Source: Ovis canadensis (taxonomy: Eukaryota; Chordata; Mammalia; Artiodactyla; Bovidae). From it: a stretch of 64,000 nucleotides of DNA. This document shows positions 46,250 through 58,929 of this stretch, piece after piece. Position 1 is the stretch's first letter, and every line of letters starts with the position of its first letter. Both the position numbers and the translations under genes were made by a program. The notes below the pieces were generated by a model, which made no database searches, was not told the origin of the DNA, and saw only the letters and a list, made by a program, of their open reading frames with translations. The DNA lies in the NCBI RefSeq assembly GCF_042477335.2, contig NC_091248.1, positions 116,402,501 to 116,466,500 of the forward strand, written 5' to 3'.

Positions 46250-46430
46250 TAAACATAGACAAACATTTCTGCACAGATATGCTCACTACAGCATTATTTA
46301 TAATCACAAGACACTGAAAGTACCCAAAACAGTAAAAAGAAAGGGCAAGGTTAATGAATTAGGGTGTACTCATACAATGGAAATATTATGCAGCCAGAAA
46401 TGTTACATGTTAAAGCCTTTTTAATAACAA
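46250..46430 (+). mobile_element. Old L1 fragment
   Basis: L1-type 'ctcactacagcattatttat' and 'gaaatattatgcagcc' motifs. Diverged. Confidence 0.6.
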
Positions 46431-47194
46431 GGCAAAGATTTATGATAGAGTATTAAGAAAAAAAAGATAAAAATGTGTGCACTATTAATAAGGAAAGTGA
46501 CAGAATGATCTCTGGAGAATAACTCGGAACATGAGCAATTTTTTTTCCCACAATTTCATACTATTTCTAAATTTCCTATACAGGGAATATCATCATCCCA
46601 GGATGACTGCACATGGAAATGGCCTGCTTCTGGCTGTTCTACTTTATACCTCAAAACAGTAATTACTAAAAGCCTTAGTGGGTCAAGGGGCCCATTCAGA
46701 GTCCCTTAATGTAGAGTCAATGAGCACCTTAACATATGTTATATATCACGTAATTGGCTCCACAGTTCTTCATTTGTGCCTTTATTCTCCCACCGGGGAC
46801 TAATTCCTATCCTGGGATTGACCACCTGACTTGCTCTGGTTAAAAGGATATGCGCTTCCTAACGCAAGTACAGTCTTGAAATGCACAACTGAACTCACAC
46901 GTTTGTGCCTTTGTCATCACAGTGCGAAGGATGTGCTAGGACAATCTACCGACCCCAGGAGGACAGACACATAAAACAGAGTTGTCCCCAGATAGGCTTG
47001 GCCAAGATCAGCCAACTCTCAGCCTTAGACATGTGAGTGAATCTAACTGAAACCAGTAAAACAAGTCACTGCCCCTAACCCCGCCGAAATGAGCCAACCT
47101 CCAGTCAAGGCACAAATGTGTGAACTACAATAATAAATGACTGTTGTCAAAGCTAATGAGTTTAGATAGAGATATAGATGGAGAGAACAAATGT

Positions 47195-47665
47195 ATGGAT
47201 ACCAAAGAGAAAGAGGAGTGCCATGACTTGGGAGATTGACATATATACACTGTTGATGTGTGTGCTGGGTATTTAGCCACTCAGTGCTGTCCAGCTCTTT
47301 GTGACCCCATGGACTTGCAACCCGCCAGGCTCCCCTGTCCATGGGGATTCTCTAGGCAAGAATACTGGAGTGGGTTGCCATGACCTCCTCCAGGGAATCT
47401 TCCTGATTCAGGGATTGAACCCAGGTCTCCTGCATTGCAGGTGGATTCTTTACCATCTGAGTCACCAATATATAAAATAAATTACTAATGAGAACCAACT
47501 GTGTAGCAGAAGGGATTGTTTACAGTGCTCTGTGGTGACCTAAATGGGAAGGAAATCCATAAAAAGAGGAGATATATGTATACCAATAGCTGATTTAATT
47601 GTTGTACAGTAGAAACTAACATAACATTGTAAAACAACCATACTCCAATAAAAATTTTTTAGAAA
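47195..47665 (+). mobile_element. L1 LINE 3' end split by a Bov-tA
   Basis: Left part 47195-47257 ('gggagattgacatatatacac') and right part 47468-47665 ('tgtgtagcagaagggattg ... caataaaaattttt') are separated by a SINE. Confidence 0.85.
47258..47467 (-). mobile_element. Bov-tA SINE inserted in L1
   Basis: Antisense complete element. It disrupts the surrounding L1 and is therefore younger. Confidence 0.92.
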
Positions 47666-48359
47666 AAAGCTGATGAGTTTAGGAGTGGTTTGTTTTTCAG
47701 GAATATAGCTGGCTGATATAACACAGCTGAAAGTATCAATATATACAAGAAATTAAATCTATCACATCAGAACCTATGGCAACACAATAGCTGAACCATA
47801 TTCCCATAATAATTCCTCTAAACCACCAACTGTAAACCATATCAATAAATATTTGTAGATTGATTTGATCTACCAGTTAAATCATAAAATAAATGGCTTC
47901 AGGTGAAGAAGGTCAGCCAGTAAGAAGTTGCTGAGAACAACATTCCAGCAGCAGTTGAAATTAGAAAAAAGGAGCTTTCATTCTGAACTACTAGGTGTTA
48001 GCTTGTACTCTGTCTGCCAATGGAAATAAATCTGAGAAAACAAAATGACAAATATAACCTCTGAGGTATGACAGAAGATAAAGTGAAAAGGGAATCAGTA
48101 GAAAACGCGTTACACTTTTTCCATATGACCTTACTTTCACAGCCTTATTTCACTGGCAAAAGATCAGCAGAGCACCATAGCTTAGAACTTAGATGGCTGA
48201 GTTATTGATAAAACTACAAAAATAAGAGTCAGTACACACCCTATACATGCTCCAATTTGCAAAACTTCTGAAGCTCGGATCTTGATTAAAAAAATGTTTT
48301 TTCCCTAAACTGTATCTATACGCTTTTTAAGTTTCCTTTCAGGAGGAAAACATCACCTG

Positions 48360-48475
48360 GGTCTTTCCTGGCCAGCCAATGGCTAAGACCCTGATCTTCC
48401 ACTGCAGGGGGCATTGGTTCAATCCCTGGTTAGGACACTAAGATCCCACATGCCATGCAGCACAGCCAGAAAAAA
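48360..48475 (+). mobile_element. CHR-type tRNA-Glu SINE
   Basis: 'gtctttcctggccagccaat', 'tggttcaatccctggttagg' and an A-rich tail. Confidence 0.8.
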
Positions 48476-48895
48476 AAGGAAAAAAGAAGGAAAACATGAC
48501 CCAATAAGGCCAGTAGTGCACTGTGGAGAGTAAGAAGCACAACCGACATATCTTCTAATTTTATTTAAACAGCTTGCTATCAGAGGTCAAACTCGACTGG
48601 CGGATTTCCTGGGCATCACCATTTAGCTGTCAGCAAGAAAACAAAAACAAGCTGCTGTCTCATGATGACCAGTCCTTCACATCCAAGGACGAAATGGAGC
48701 AGCTGTGAGCACTGGGGCTAGATGCTGAGATTATCAAGACAGCAGCTAAAAAGCCCACAAACTAGAGCCAACATAGACGCAACACCAAAATGCAGGTCCT
48801 CAATCACTTCCATAAATAACTGCACTGACTAGAAACTGATTCCTGGGAGGGGGAAAGAAGAGATTAAATTGAGAGTAGAAAGTATCTTTATGTGA

Positions 48896-49015
48896 TATAT
48901 ATGTTTTATATATATATATATATATGTGTGTGTGTCATTATATATATATAAATAATACATATGTATCTATATATGCACATACACAGATATACATATATCT
49001 ATATCATATGTCTGT
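48896..49015. repeat. TA/TG-rich simple repeat
   Basis: TATATA and TGTGTG stretches within about 120 bp. Confidence 0.85.
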
Positions 49016-49424
49016 ACTCTTAAAAAGAGAAATTACATAGGGCAATACCACTTATATGATATACACATATGCACCCATTAGCTATTTATATGTCTAAAGT
49101 AGAAAGGAAATTTTTGTGAATTAAATAAGTATGCCTCGTCTAAATCCTTCAGTATTTCATACTTCACCATTTGCCCTGTGAATTTCTTCAACAGAATTGG
49201 CAAATCTTGACCGATTTTTGGCGTAAACATCTCTTAAGGGAAAACTCCAAGGCTGGGTTCTGGAGGCCAGGAGAGGGGAGGAAAGCAGGTGAATGTATCA
49301 AAGAGTCATACTAAGCTGGAGCTCACTGTTCAGACAGAAGGTAGACGCCAGCCTGCCCAAGGTCCCACCCTGAGTGCCTGGACAATGAAATCACCTCCAG
49401 TGTGAGTTGTATGGGGAAGTGTTG

Positions 49425-49600
49425 AAAACAGTGAACACTTAACTATGAGTGTTTACTACGTATTAAACATTGTTCTAAGCGCTTTAGATATATAACAATT
49501 AATTTAACCCTGAGAGTGACCCTGGAAGGCAAGCACTATGATTGTTCTCATTTTATAGACAAGGATACTAAGATTAAACCCCTCAACCTACGTTACACAG
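49425..49600 (+). repeat. MIR SINE relic
   Basis: MIR-type 'attgttctaagcgctttag' and 'cattttatagacaaggatac'. Confidence 0.75.
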
Positions 49601-50079
49601 CTGATATACAGCCTCCAGCTGGCATACAGCCCCTAGCTGGAATATGGCCAACCAGGGTTGCACACCCGGGCCAACCAGTCCCACAGCCCATGGGATATTG
49701 CTTTGCAAGAGATCAATGATGAAACATCTCTGCCAAAAGGGAGTATTCTTCAATTAACATTATTTTGAGCCCATAATTAGCCACTAAAAAAAGTGCAATA
49801 ATCGGTTCTTTCTATACTTCTCACCTTCATTTATATGGACTCCTAATCCACTGTTGCTAAGCTGAAGTATTCCAATTTAAGACCAGCCAGTAACAGCTCA
49901 AATGTTTTGAGAGCTGTGTGCCAGGCCCCGTTCTTCATGTTTACCTTCCTGATTTCGTGTTCTTTCTGTGCCTATGTTTACAATCTCTTTCACTTATTCT
50001 GGTTGTTAATACTGTGGTCAGTTGGTAAATCATGTACTGAATTATGTGGCAATTGGCATAAAGCAATAATAACAAGAGC

Positions 50080-50310
50080 AAAGCAATAATGACAAGAGCT
50101 AATATTTATTTAGTGCTTACTAATTGCCAGGCACTGTTATAAATGTATAATATATATTAACTTAATCCCTACAACAATAGTACAAGGTTGAGTATTATGA
50201 ATATTATTTCCATTTTAAAGATCAGGAAAGAAAGACAAGAGTTGAGCCACTTGCTCAAAATCACACCATTAGGAAGTAGCAGAACCCAGATTCTAATTCA
50301 AGCAAATTGA
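50080..50310 (+). repeat. MIR SINE relic
   Basis: 'gcttactaattgccaggcac', 'ccattttaaagatcagg' and 'cttgctcaaaatcacacc' follow MIR order. Confidence 0.8.
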
Positions 50311-50539
50311 TCCCAGAGATGAACTGCTAAGTTCTATCTGTGGTCTGCATTTGGTATCTCAGGTCCTCCCATAGGAAACTGTGTTTAGAGTATGCATTAA
50401 CAAATATCTGTGGAGCAAATGATTGATTTCAAAAGATTTACTTAGTGTACACATACAAAAAAAAAACAAAACCCTCATGTGTACACTTTTCTTCACCAAA
50501 ATTATGACTCTTACTTGTAAACAGAGTAAGTTTAATGCT

Positions 50540-50745
50540 TTGTTGTTGTTCTTCAGTTGCTCAGTCATGTCTGACTCTTTGCGACCCCATGGACTACAGC
50601 ACACCAGGCTTTCCTGTCCTTCACCATCTCCTGGATTTCGCTCAGACTCATGTCCATTGAGTCAGTGATGCCATCCAACCGTCTCATCTTCTGTCTACCC
50701 CTTTTCCTCTTGCCCTCAATCTTTCCCAGCATCAGGGTCTCTCCC
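50540..50745 (-). mobile_element. BovB 3' tail, antisense, with target-site duplication
   Basis: A 206-bp antisense BovB end flanked by AAGTTTAATGCT at 50528-50539 and 50746-50757. Confidence 0.93.
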
Positions 50746-50759
50746 AAGTTTAATGCTAG

Positions 50760-52090
50760 ATAGCAAGGCAATGCCAAAGAATGTTCAAACTACCACACAA
50801 TTGCACTCATTTCACATGCTAGCAAAGTAAAGCTCAAAATTCTCCAAGTGAGTCTTCAACAGTATGTGAACCGAGAACTTCCAGATGTTCAAGCTGGATT
50901 TAGAAAAGGTAGAGGAACTGGAGATCAAATTGCCAACATCTGCTGGACCATAGAAAAAGCAAGAGAGTTCCAGAAAAAATATCTATTTCTGCTTTACTGA
51001 CATGTCAAAGCCTTTGACTCTGTGGATCACAACAAACTGTGGAGAATTCTTAAAGAGACAGAAATACCAGGCCACCTTACCTGTCTCCTGAGAAATCTGT
51101 ATGCAGGTCAAGAAGCAACAGTTAGAACTAGACATGGAACAACAGGCTGGTTCCAAATTGGGAAAGGAGTACATCTAGGCTATATATTGTCACTCTGCTT
51201 ATTTAACTTATATGCAGAGTACATCATGCAAAATGCCAGGACAGATGAAGCACAAGCTGTAATCAAGATTGCCAGGAAAAATATCAATAACTTCAGATAT
51301 GCAGATGACACTACCCTAATGGCAGAAAGCAAAGAGGAACTAAAGAGCCTCTTGATAAAAGTGAAAGAGGAGAGTGAAAACGCTGGCTTAGAACTCAACA
51401 TTCAGAAAATGAAGATCATGGCATCTGGTCCCGTCACTTCATGGCAAATAGATGGGGAAACAGTGGAAACAGTGACAGATTTTATTTTCTTGGGCTCCAA
51501 AATCACTGCAGATGGTGACTCCAGCCATGAAATTAAGACACTTGCTGCTTGGAAAAAAAGCTATGACCAACTTAGACAGCATATTAAAAAGTAGAGACAT
51601 TACTGTCATCCCCATTACTGACATCCCCTTACTGACAAAAGGTCTGTCTAGTCAAGGCTATGGTTTTTCCAGTAGTCATGCATGGACATGAGAGTTGGAC
51701 CATAAAGAAGGCTGAAGAACTGATACTTTTGAATTGTGGTGTTGGAGAAGACTCTTGAGAGTCCCTTGGACTGCAAGGAGATCCAACCAGTCCATCCTAA
51801 AGGAAATCAGTCCTGAATATTCATTGCAAGGACTGATGCTGAAGCTGAAACTCCAATACTTTGGCCACCTGATAAAGAACTGACTCATTAGAACAGACCC
51901 TGATGCTGATAAAAACTGAAGGCAGGAGCAGAAGGGGATGACAGAGGATGAGATGGTTGGATGGCATCACCAACTCAATGGATGTTGAGTCTAAGCAAGC
52001 TCCAGGAGTTGGTGATGGACAGGGAAGCCTGGCATGCTGCCATCCATGAGGTTCCAAAGAGTCAGACACAACTGAGTGAGTGAATTGAGC
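50760..52090 (+). mobile_element. BovB LINE, 5'-truncated, sense on plus strand
   Basis: This fragment carries the BovB reverse transcriptase core: HLTCLLRNLYAGQEATVR, then YADDTTLMAESKEELKSLL. It continues through the BovB 3' end. The frame is open for about 190 codons (51022-51594) but is broken on both sides, including stops before and after. It is not a functional gene. It lies antisense to CREB3L2 in intron 2. Confidence 0.93.
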
Positions 52091-54730
52091 TATAAATATT
52101 GCTTTCTTATACTAGTCTAACATTTCAATGACCAAGCAAACAAAGAAGTCATTATTTCTCTTTTAAAAAGTTGAGGGGGTATTTTCCATACTAGTTAGAA
52201 AAAGAAAATAAAAGGCAATCTCAAATGGGTGATGAGCAAAAAAACGTACATCACTAGTCCAGGTTTCAGACTCTGAAAAGAAGACTGTTCCTCTACTTGT
52301 CCACACCAAACACATCAGGTTCTTTCTGTAGCTTATCCTTGCCAGGGGACCCAGCTACTTCCCGCAGGTAAATGACAGATATGTCTGAATTTTTTTAACC
52401 CTAGAATCTACGCCCTCTAAGACGGCTTAGACCCATGCTCTTGTCAGCAGCTCTAATCAAATGTGATGAAAACAAAGCTCTTTGTCATCTCTCTGGGACT
52501 TTCTTTCCCAGGTCCCAAGGCCTTGGAACATTTCAACATCAAGATGTCTTCACCACTGCAAACAGAAAACCTAAGTCACCCATGACTCATCTCTACCCTT
52601 TACTCAGCATACCCGATGTAGTCCGGCTCTGGGTTTCATCGAATCCTTTCAAAATCCATTTTTTCTTTGTCCTGCATGGCATACACTTTTCCATTTCTCC
52701 CTGGACTGCTATATTAAGCACACCTTCCCTGCTCTGGCATCATCAGCCATCATTTTTCTTCTTCAAGTCTCTGAAAAAACACCACTCCACTTTACTAAGG
52801 CCCTGTTTCTCATCAACTGCTGAGTCTCCGCCTTCCATCAGGCATCTGTTCATCTTTAGCTCCCAGACTATTGTTTTCACAGACACCTGTGAAACAACAC
52901 CATAAATTTAAGATATCCATACTAAGCCAGTGCACCTGGTCACTTCTTGCCCTGCTGACTCTAGAAGCCTAACCAGGCCAGCCAGAAGGAAGATGATTAT
53001 TTTTCATGTTCTAGTCCCACTGTCTGTAGAACTGGAAGAGTCACAGTTACAGTTCTTTATTCCACCCAAAATAAAGTTACCTTGACTTGTGCCTGGGGCC
53101 AACAGACCACTTCTGGATGAGTATATTCTACTCTGAGTCTGTTGACATTTTGTATATTTTCTAACTTGTTTCTTATACCATCTTGGAGGACAGGGGCTGT
53201 GTCTAGCTCTCTCTGAACAGCCTTCATCCAGCAAGAGGTTTCCTCATTAGGAAGAAGACAGAAATTAAGGAACAAAAGTAAAAAAAAGTACCTAGCACCC
53301 CAATTACAAAGGAACATGAACAAAATAGACTAACTCATGAAGATACCCTCCAGCTGGTAAGGAGCAAGACTTGGTCATTTAAATATAAGCTTTTCATTCC
53401 TCAATCTACTTGGGTACTTCTGCTTATCTCTTTATAAAGTCTTCACCTTTTTTAAAAAAAAGAACAGAAAACCCTACTTAGCAGCCTTAATCCTGGGCAG
53501 AAACGGACAAGCCGAAAGCAGGATGTCTCTCTGGCGGTTTAAAAGGCTGAGCCCACATTCCTAGGACTGGCTCCTGTGGTTGCCGAACCATGTGAAGTTC
53601 TTTAGTTCAAGTGTTTCAGAGGAGTCCACAGTCAAATTCAGCCCCGAAGACAGAAGACTCCTATGTAATCTTAGACTAGTGTTTCTCAACCTTTTTTTTG
53701 GTCACAGGCTCTGTTGAGGATCTAAAAAAACAAAAGTTATAAATGTCCCCAGCAGAAAAACTGACAAATGGTCAGCCCCAAATTCTGCACACAATTTTAG
53801 GGGTGGGTCCACCATCCATCTGAATAACATGATAGACAAACACCAAAATGTAGGACAAGAGCACCTACATTTGCCCAATATAGTTGCTCAGGGTTCAAGG
53901 AGGGAGGAAGAGGGAAAAGAAAGTTAGTAGGGAGAAAACAAAGGGAGAAAGAAAGAAGGATGATGGTAGGAGAGAGAAAGAGAGAAGGGAAAAGGGAGGA
54001 AGATAGAAAAATCCTAATAAACTGAAAGTCTCATTTGAACTGTTTAGCTTATCACTTTGTTTCAAGCTCAGAAGCATTTACAGAAGAATTCCTTTTAATC
54101 TTTAAAACTGGACAAGAAGATTGGAATCACTGACTTTGCGAGGTACAATGAAATACTAGCCATCACTAGAAACAAGGATTCCTAGTTCCGGGCTTTAGGC
54201 TGTTTAGACAGCGCAAATGATTGAAGAATATTAAATTTAATGCAAACAGTAATGTTTAAAGTGCTGCCTATTTATGCATCTCCTAAAGAAATATCATCCT
54301 CCTGGATCAGGAAAGCAATCTGCTTAACAGAACACAGACTCCAGAGGGATCTTTGTGAATTAATCCTCCCTAAGGCAGATGCCAACTGGGATTCAAATGA
54401 ATCAAATCGTTCTGTTCCCAAACATTTGCCTATCCACACAAAACTCAGAAAAACAATTGAAGCCAAGACCTGCACAATGCTTTCCTCAGCAAGTTCCCCA
54501 GCTCCTTCATGCACACTGCCTACCTCCGATTTCACATACTCCAAACAGTTACTATTCACGCTCATTATTCCCTGCATACAAAAGGGTTTTTGCTAGCATA
54601 GGAAGCCTTTACTCAGAGAAAAACTGATACTTAAGATGAACTGTGGATCAGAAACTCTTTGCAAAATATATCTGACCCACTGTACCTATTCTCAGCAAAT
54701 TACCAGCACAGCCTATTACAGTGTGGTCCC

Positions 54731-54752
54731 AAAAAAAAAAAAAAAAAAAAAA
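54731..54752. repeat. Poly(A) tract (T in transcript)
   Basis: About 22 A in a row at the edge of the antisense LTR. Confidence 0.9.
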
Positions 54753-55090
54753 CGAGCCTAAAAGTTGAGAAATCTATTTTATTCGGTGGATTTCTGAGGC
54801 CTTAGGTCCAGAAGACAGCCTCTCAGACCGCTCTGAGGACTGCTCCAAAGAGGTGAGGGATAAGTCAGGATGCACAGGAATTTTTTGCAACAAAAACCAG
54901 GTAGTCAGAACATCAAAAGATTACTGTGAATTAAAGAAACCCAGACACCTGAAGTAAATGAATTCAGCACTTTTCTTTATATGGGAAGATGCAAGAGTTT
55001 GGGCTCATTGAAATCATTCCTCTGATATGCACCATTAACTATTTAGGGCCAATATCCTGCTTTTTTCCATCCTGAACCTCCTTAGGGGGC
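54753..55090 (-). mobile_element. Ruminant endogenous retrovirus LTR, antisense
   Basis: The minus strand is closely similar to the LTR at 56445-56794, sharing GCATATCAGAGGAATGATTT-type sequence and the AATAAAA-type end. A further 100-200 bp toward 55290 may belong to the same element but could not be assigned. No viral coding sequence accompanies it. Confidence 0.8.
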
Positions 55091-55687
55091 ATAGTCCGGC
55101 TGATGACCACAACACCTTTTGTTGACTGATATGGCAGGGAACGTTCCTTGTGTATGGCACTATAGCACCTCTAAATAGGAGGGGCCAGATGGGGAAGCTG
55201 AATGTTGTGTGCTTTGGTCTAATAAGAAAGCTTCCTGAAAAAGATTGATCATTTCTCCCCACGCTAAACTATAAGTATAGGTGGTTTCTTTATGCTACAT
55301 GTATACTGATAAGCATTAAAAAGCTAAAAAAAAAAAATCAAAAAAGTGTTATCAGAAAGAGGAGGGATCCTGAACTTTTGGAAACCTGCTTGGCAATCAT
55401 TTCACGCAGGGTCTTGTGTTAGAAGAATCAGTATCCCAGCCCTGTGTCCACTATCTGCTTCCCTCCAACCATCACCACCGTTTCAACTCTACTCAACACG
55501 TAAGGGCTCACATGAAATTCTGCCTCGTTCCTGCAACTTTTCCTGTGATCATCACTGGGCATGCTCTCTCTCCTCCAAGATACTACAGTTTCCTCTCAGG
55601 ACACTGCTCATATTCAGTCTGATCAAGTATTGGGGTACATGGTATCTTCCCTATGAGCTACTTTGAGGTAAGAATCTAAGTTTTACT

Positions 55688-55895
55688 GGGTTTCCCAGGT
55701 GGTGCTAGTGGTAAAGAATTCACCTGCCAATGCAGGAGAAACAAAGAGACGTGAATTCGATCCCTGGGTGGGAAAGATCCCCTGGAGTAGGAAACGGCAA
55801 CCCACTTCAGAATTCTTGCCTGCAGGATCCCATGGACAGAGGAGCCAGGCGGGCTCCATAGGGTTGCAAAGAGACGGACATGACTGAAGTGACTC
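55688..55895 (+). mobile_element. Bov-tA SINE
   Basis: It begins TGGGTTTCCCAGGTGG and ends GACATGACTGAAGTGACT. Confidence 0.92.
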
Positions 55896-56245
55896 AGTAC
55901 ACACCATTTTACTATCATTGTCTCACAAGTATCTAGAACACATGGTAAGTGCTCAGCAAACACGGATTTGAAGGGGAAAGTTGCCCAGACTGTTTAGGCC
56001 AGCTCTAGTCTGCATATTCTAGAACCAAGGTTGCTGCATGGATGACTAGCTCCACAGATGATAACTGAATACAACAGAGGTTTGCTGTGTTGTTATCGCA
56101 CCCCTAACACAGGGCCACTCCCTCTGCCTAGAAGCCTCTTACACATACACCTAGTTCTTTTCCTCATCTGCTGATCTTTGCTCAAATGCTACCTTCAAAG
56201 AAAGGCCTTCCCTGTCTATCCTAGTTAAAATGTCAACTTGCCTTC

Positions 56246-56930
56246 TGCTACGCTTTGAATGTTTGTGTCCTCCCAGAATTCACATGCTGAAATTCTAATG
56301 CCCAAAGTAATGGTCACAGGAGGTGGGGCTTTGGGGAGATAATTAGGTCATGAGGGTGAAGCCCTCTGTAATGAAATGAACGCCTTATAAAAGAATCCCC
56401 ACAGGGCTCCAGTACTTTCTACCATCTGAGGACACAGTGAGCCATGACGGAACTCAGGATGGGAAAGAAGTTACTGGCCTTAGATAATTAAGGTTCATAT
56501 CAGAGGAATGATTTCAATGAGTCCAGACTCTTAAATCTTCCCAAAACAGAGAAAAAAGCTAAATTCACTAACTTGATTTGTCTGGTTTTTCTTTAATTAA
56601 CAGTAATCTTTGGATGTTCTGACTACCTGGTTTTTGTCGCAAAAACTCCTATATAACCTGGCTTCTCCCTTACCGCTTTGGAACAGAACCTCAGAGCTAT
56701 CTGAGAAGCTGCATCCCAGGCTTCGGTCCTCAGAAAGTCCACCAAATAAAACATAATTCTCAACTTTTAAGTTGTGTGTTTTTTTCAGTCAACAGCCAGA
56801 ACCACGTATGTGAGCAAGTCCTGAATTCTTGATCCACAGAAATCATGAGAGGTAATAAATGATTATTACTATTTTAAGCCACAAATTTGGGGAGATCTGT
56901 TACACAGCAGTAGATAACTATACAAGAGGT
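56246..56930 (+). mobile_element. MST-type MaLR LTR, split
   Basis: 'tgaatgtttgtgtcctccca', 'ggaggtggggctttggggag' and 'aattaggtcatgagggtgaa' are typical of MST LTRs. The left part ends at 56444. The right part resumes at about 56795 and continues to the 'ctattttaagccacaaattt' end. Confidence 0.85.
56445..56794 (+). mobile_element. Ruminant ERV solo LTR inside MST LTR
   Basis: A 350-bp element with TG...CA ends, flanked by the 4-bp repeat GCCA (56441-56444 and 56795-56798). An AATAAA lies near its right end. No internal retroviral sequence is attached. A 4-bp duplication suits a class I (gamma-like) element, which is inference. Confidence 0.8.
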
Positions 56931-57035
56931 ATTAGAAATGACTTCCACAAAGGGAATTCGGGCTTGAAATAGAGGCATCAAAGGAGCTATAGGAATAACA
57001 GAGGCAAACCAGTAAAGAGAATATGGGTGGTGTCT

Positions 57036-57150
57036 TCCCCGGTAGTCCAGTGTTTAAGACTTCACCTTCCAATGTAGGGAATGTGGGTTTGATCCCTGAT
57101 TGCAGAACTAGGATCCCATATGCCTCACAGCCAAAAACACCAAAACATAA
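57036..57150 (+). mobile_element. CHR-type tRNA-Glu SINE
   Basis: 'tcttccccggtagtccagtg', 'ggtttgatccctgattgcag' and 'aggatcccatatgcc'. Confidence 0.85.
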
Positions 57151-57213
57151 AACAGAAACATTATTGTAACCATTTTAATAAAGACTTTTAAAATAGTCCA
57201 TATCAAAAAGAAT

Positions 57214-57240
57214 ATTAGAGAGAGAGAGAGAGAGAGAGAG
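57214..57240. repeat. (GA)n microsatellite
   Basis: About 13 GA units after the CHR SINE. Confidence 0.9.
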
Positions 57241-58179
57241 TATGGGAAAACCATATACAAAGGCAGTTACAAATGTTAAACAGACACCACACCCACACAG
57301 AACCTCAGCACTGGGAGAAATCTTAAAGGTCATTTAGTCCAATCTTCCATCTAGTGCTAGAGTCCACTTAAAAAAAAAAAAAAGGAATTAAGGCAGGGAC
57401 TGCAAGAGTTTATCTAAGCTAAAATGCAGAAAAAGGCTGACTCCCTATAGTTGTCCTCCATGTTATAATAAAATGAAGGGTATATAGTCATAACAGAGAC
57501 CATATCCCTGAATTTGAACAGAGGTCATTCCTGGAAATGATTTAATAAGAAACTGAAAGGGGAAAAAAGATGGAGAGCAGAGGAGGGGAGAAGAAAGACT
57601 AAAAGGAGGAGAAGCAGGAGGAAAAGAAGGGGATCAGGAAAACGAACAATAACAACTCTGCAGCAACAGAGGAAGAAAGGGGAGGTGAGGAGAGAAGGAA
57701 GAAACACTGATTCACTGAAATGCTATGTGGTGGGCACTGCCCCAGGTTCTTTAAACTCATCATCTCGTGTTACCCTCAGAACAACTCCACAGCCTCGAAT
57801 TATTTCAGCTGTATTTCCTCCCTTCCCTCCCAGGGGACTTCCCCTCACCCTGTTCCCTTGTCGAAGCAGGGAAAGTAGACAAACCACAGAGACGAAGGAT
57901 GAGGTCATCATGTACCTAACCTCTTGTCAGGAGAAATCTGAGAATACACTTAGGGCTCCAAAGGGTCCAGTCAGGAAAGAAGTCACCCACAGATTTGGGA
58001 CCCTCCCTTCACTGAGGACAGAAGGCCAAAGTTCCTGGGCTGTTTGTGGGTAGACCTCTAATCAAAAGAAGAATAAGCCTGAGAAAGAAAAAAACCTGCA
58101 GCATTCTCTGTCCCAAGATACGATGTTTTACTGATCCCAGAGTTGGTTCTTTTAGAGGTCAGAGCGACTTCCCTTTCAC

Positions 58180-58333
58180 TTTTCACTTTGATGCATTGGA
58201 GAAGGAAATGGCAACTCACTCCAGTATTCTTGCCTGGAGAATCCCAGGGACAGAGGAGCCTAGTGGGCTGCCGTCTATGGGGTTGCACAGAGTCGGACAC
58301 GACTGAAGCGACTTAGCAGCAGCAGCAGCAGTA
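58180..58333 (+). mobile_element. Bov-A2 fragment
   Basis: It holds the linker and one Bov-A unit and ends in (AGC)n, the complement of the usual (GCT)n start. Confidence 0.88.
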
Positions 58334-58342
58334 GGTCTAAGG

Positions 58343-58522
58343 AGCTTCCCTGGCAGCTCAACTGGTAAAGAATGCGCCTGCAATGCAGGAGACCCTGGTT
58401 TGATTCCTGGGTTGGGAAGATCCCTTGGAGAAGGGATAGGCTACCCACTCCAGTATTGTTGGGCTTCCCTGATGGCTCAGTTGGTAAAAGAATCCACCTG
58501 CAATACGGGAAACCTGGGTTTC
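58343..58522 (+). mobile_element. Two partial Bov-tA SINEs
   Basis: A Bov-tA head and half body (58343-58461) is cut by a second Bov-tA head (58462-58522). Confidence 0.8.
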
Positions 58523-58547
58523 ACACACACAGCATAGCAGATCTAAG

Positions 58548-58758
58548 AGGGATTCCCAGGTGGATCAATGGTAAAGAATCTGCCTGCTAATGCAGTAGAT
58601 ACAGCAGTTGTGGGTTCAATTCCTGGCTCAGGAAGATCCCCTGGAGGAGGAAATAGTGACTAGTCCAGTAGTCTTGCTGGGAAAATTTAATGGACAGAGG
58701 AGGCTGGCTGGTTACAGCCTGGGGGTCAAAAGAGTCAGACACAACTGAGCTTGCAAAA
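58548..58758 (+). mobile_element. Bov-tA SINE
   Basis: It begins GGGATTCCCAGGTGGATCAA and ends CAGACACAACTGAGC. Diverged. Confidence 0.88.
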
Positions 58759-58929
58759 ACATGCAAGCATGTGATAGATCTAAGAACCCCAACTGGAGAC
58801 GGGATTCCCCTACAAAGCTAGTGGCCTATTTGTGAAGTGGACACAGGCATGTCCCTTTAACCCAAGGAAGCAGGAGGCATCCTGTCCTGTTAGGTAGTCA
58901 CTTCACAAGATGCTGTCATGTATACAGTC

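Noticed and set aside
51022-51594. Open frame with reverse transcriptase motifs (YADD)
   Set aside because: It is an internal piece of a truncated BovB LINE with no intact ends, not a gene of the host or a retron-like system. The same applies to 2854-3465 on the minus strand.
52435-52905. 156-codon plus-strand open frame
   Set aside because: No family resemblance, splice context or codon bias I can recognise. It lies in intron 2 and is most likely chance or old repeat-derived sequence.
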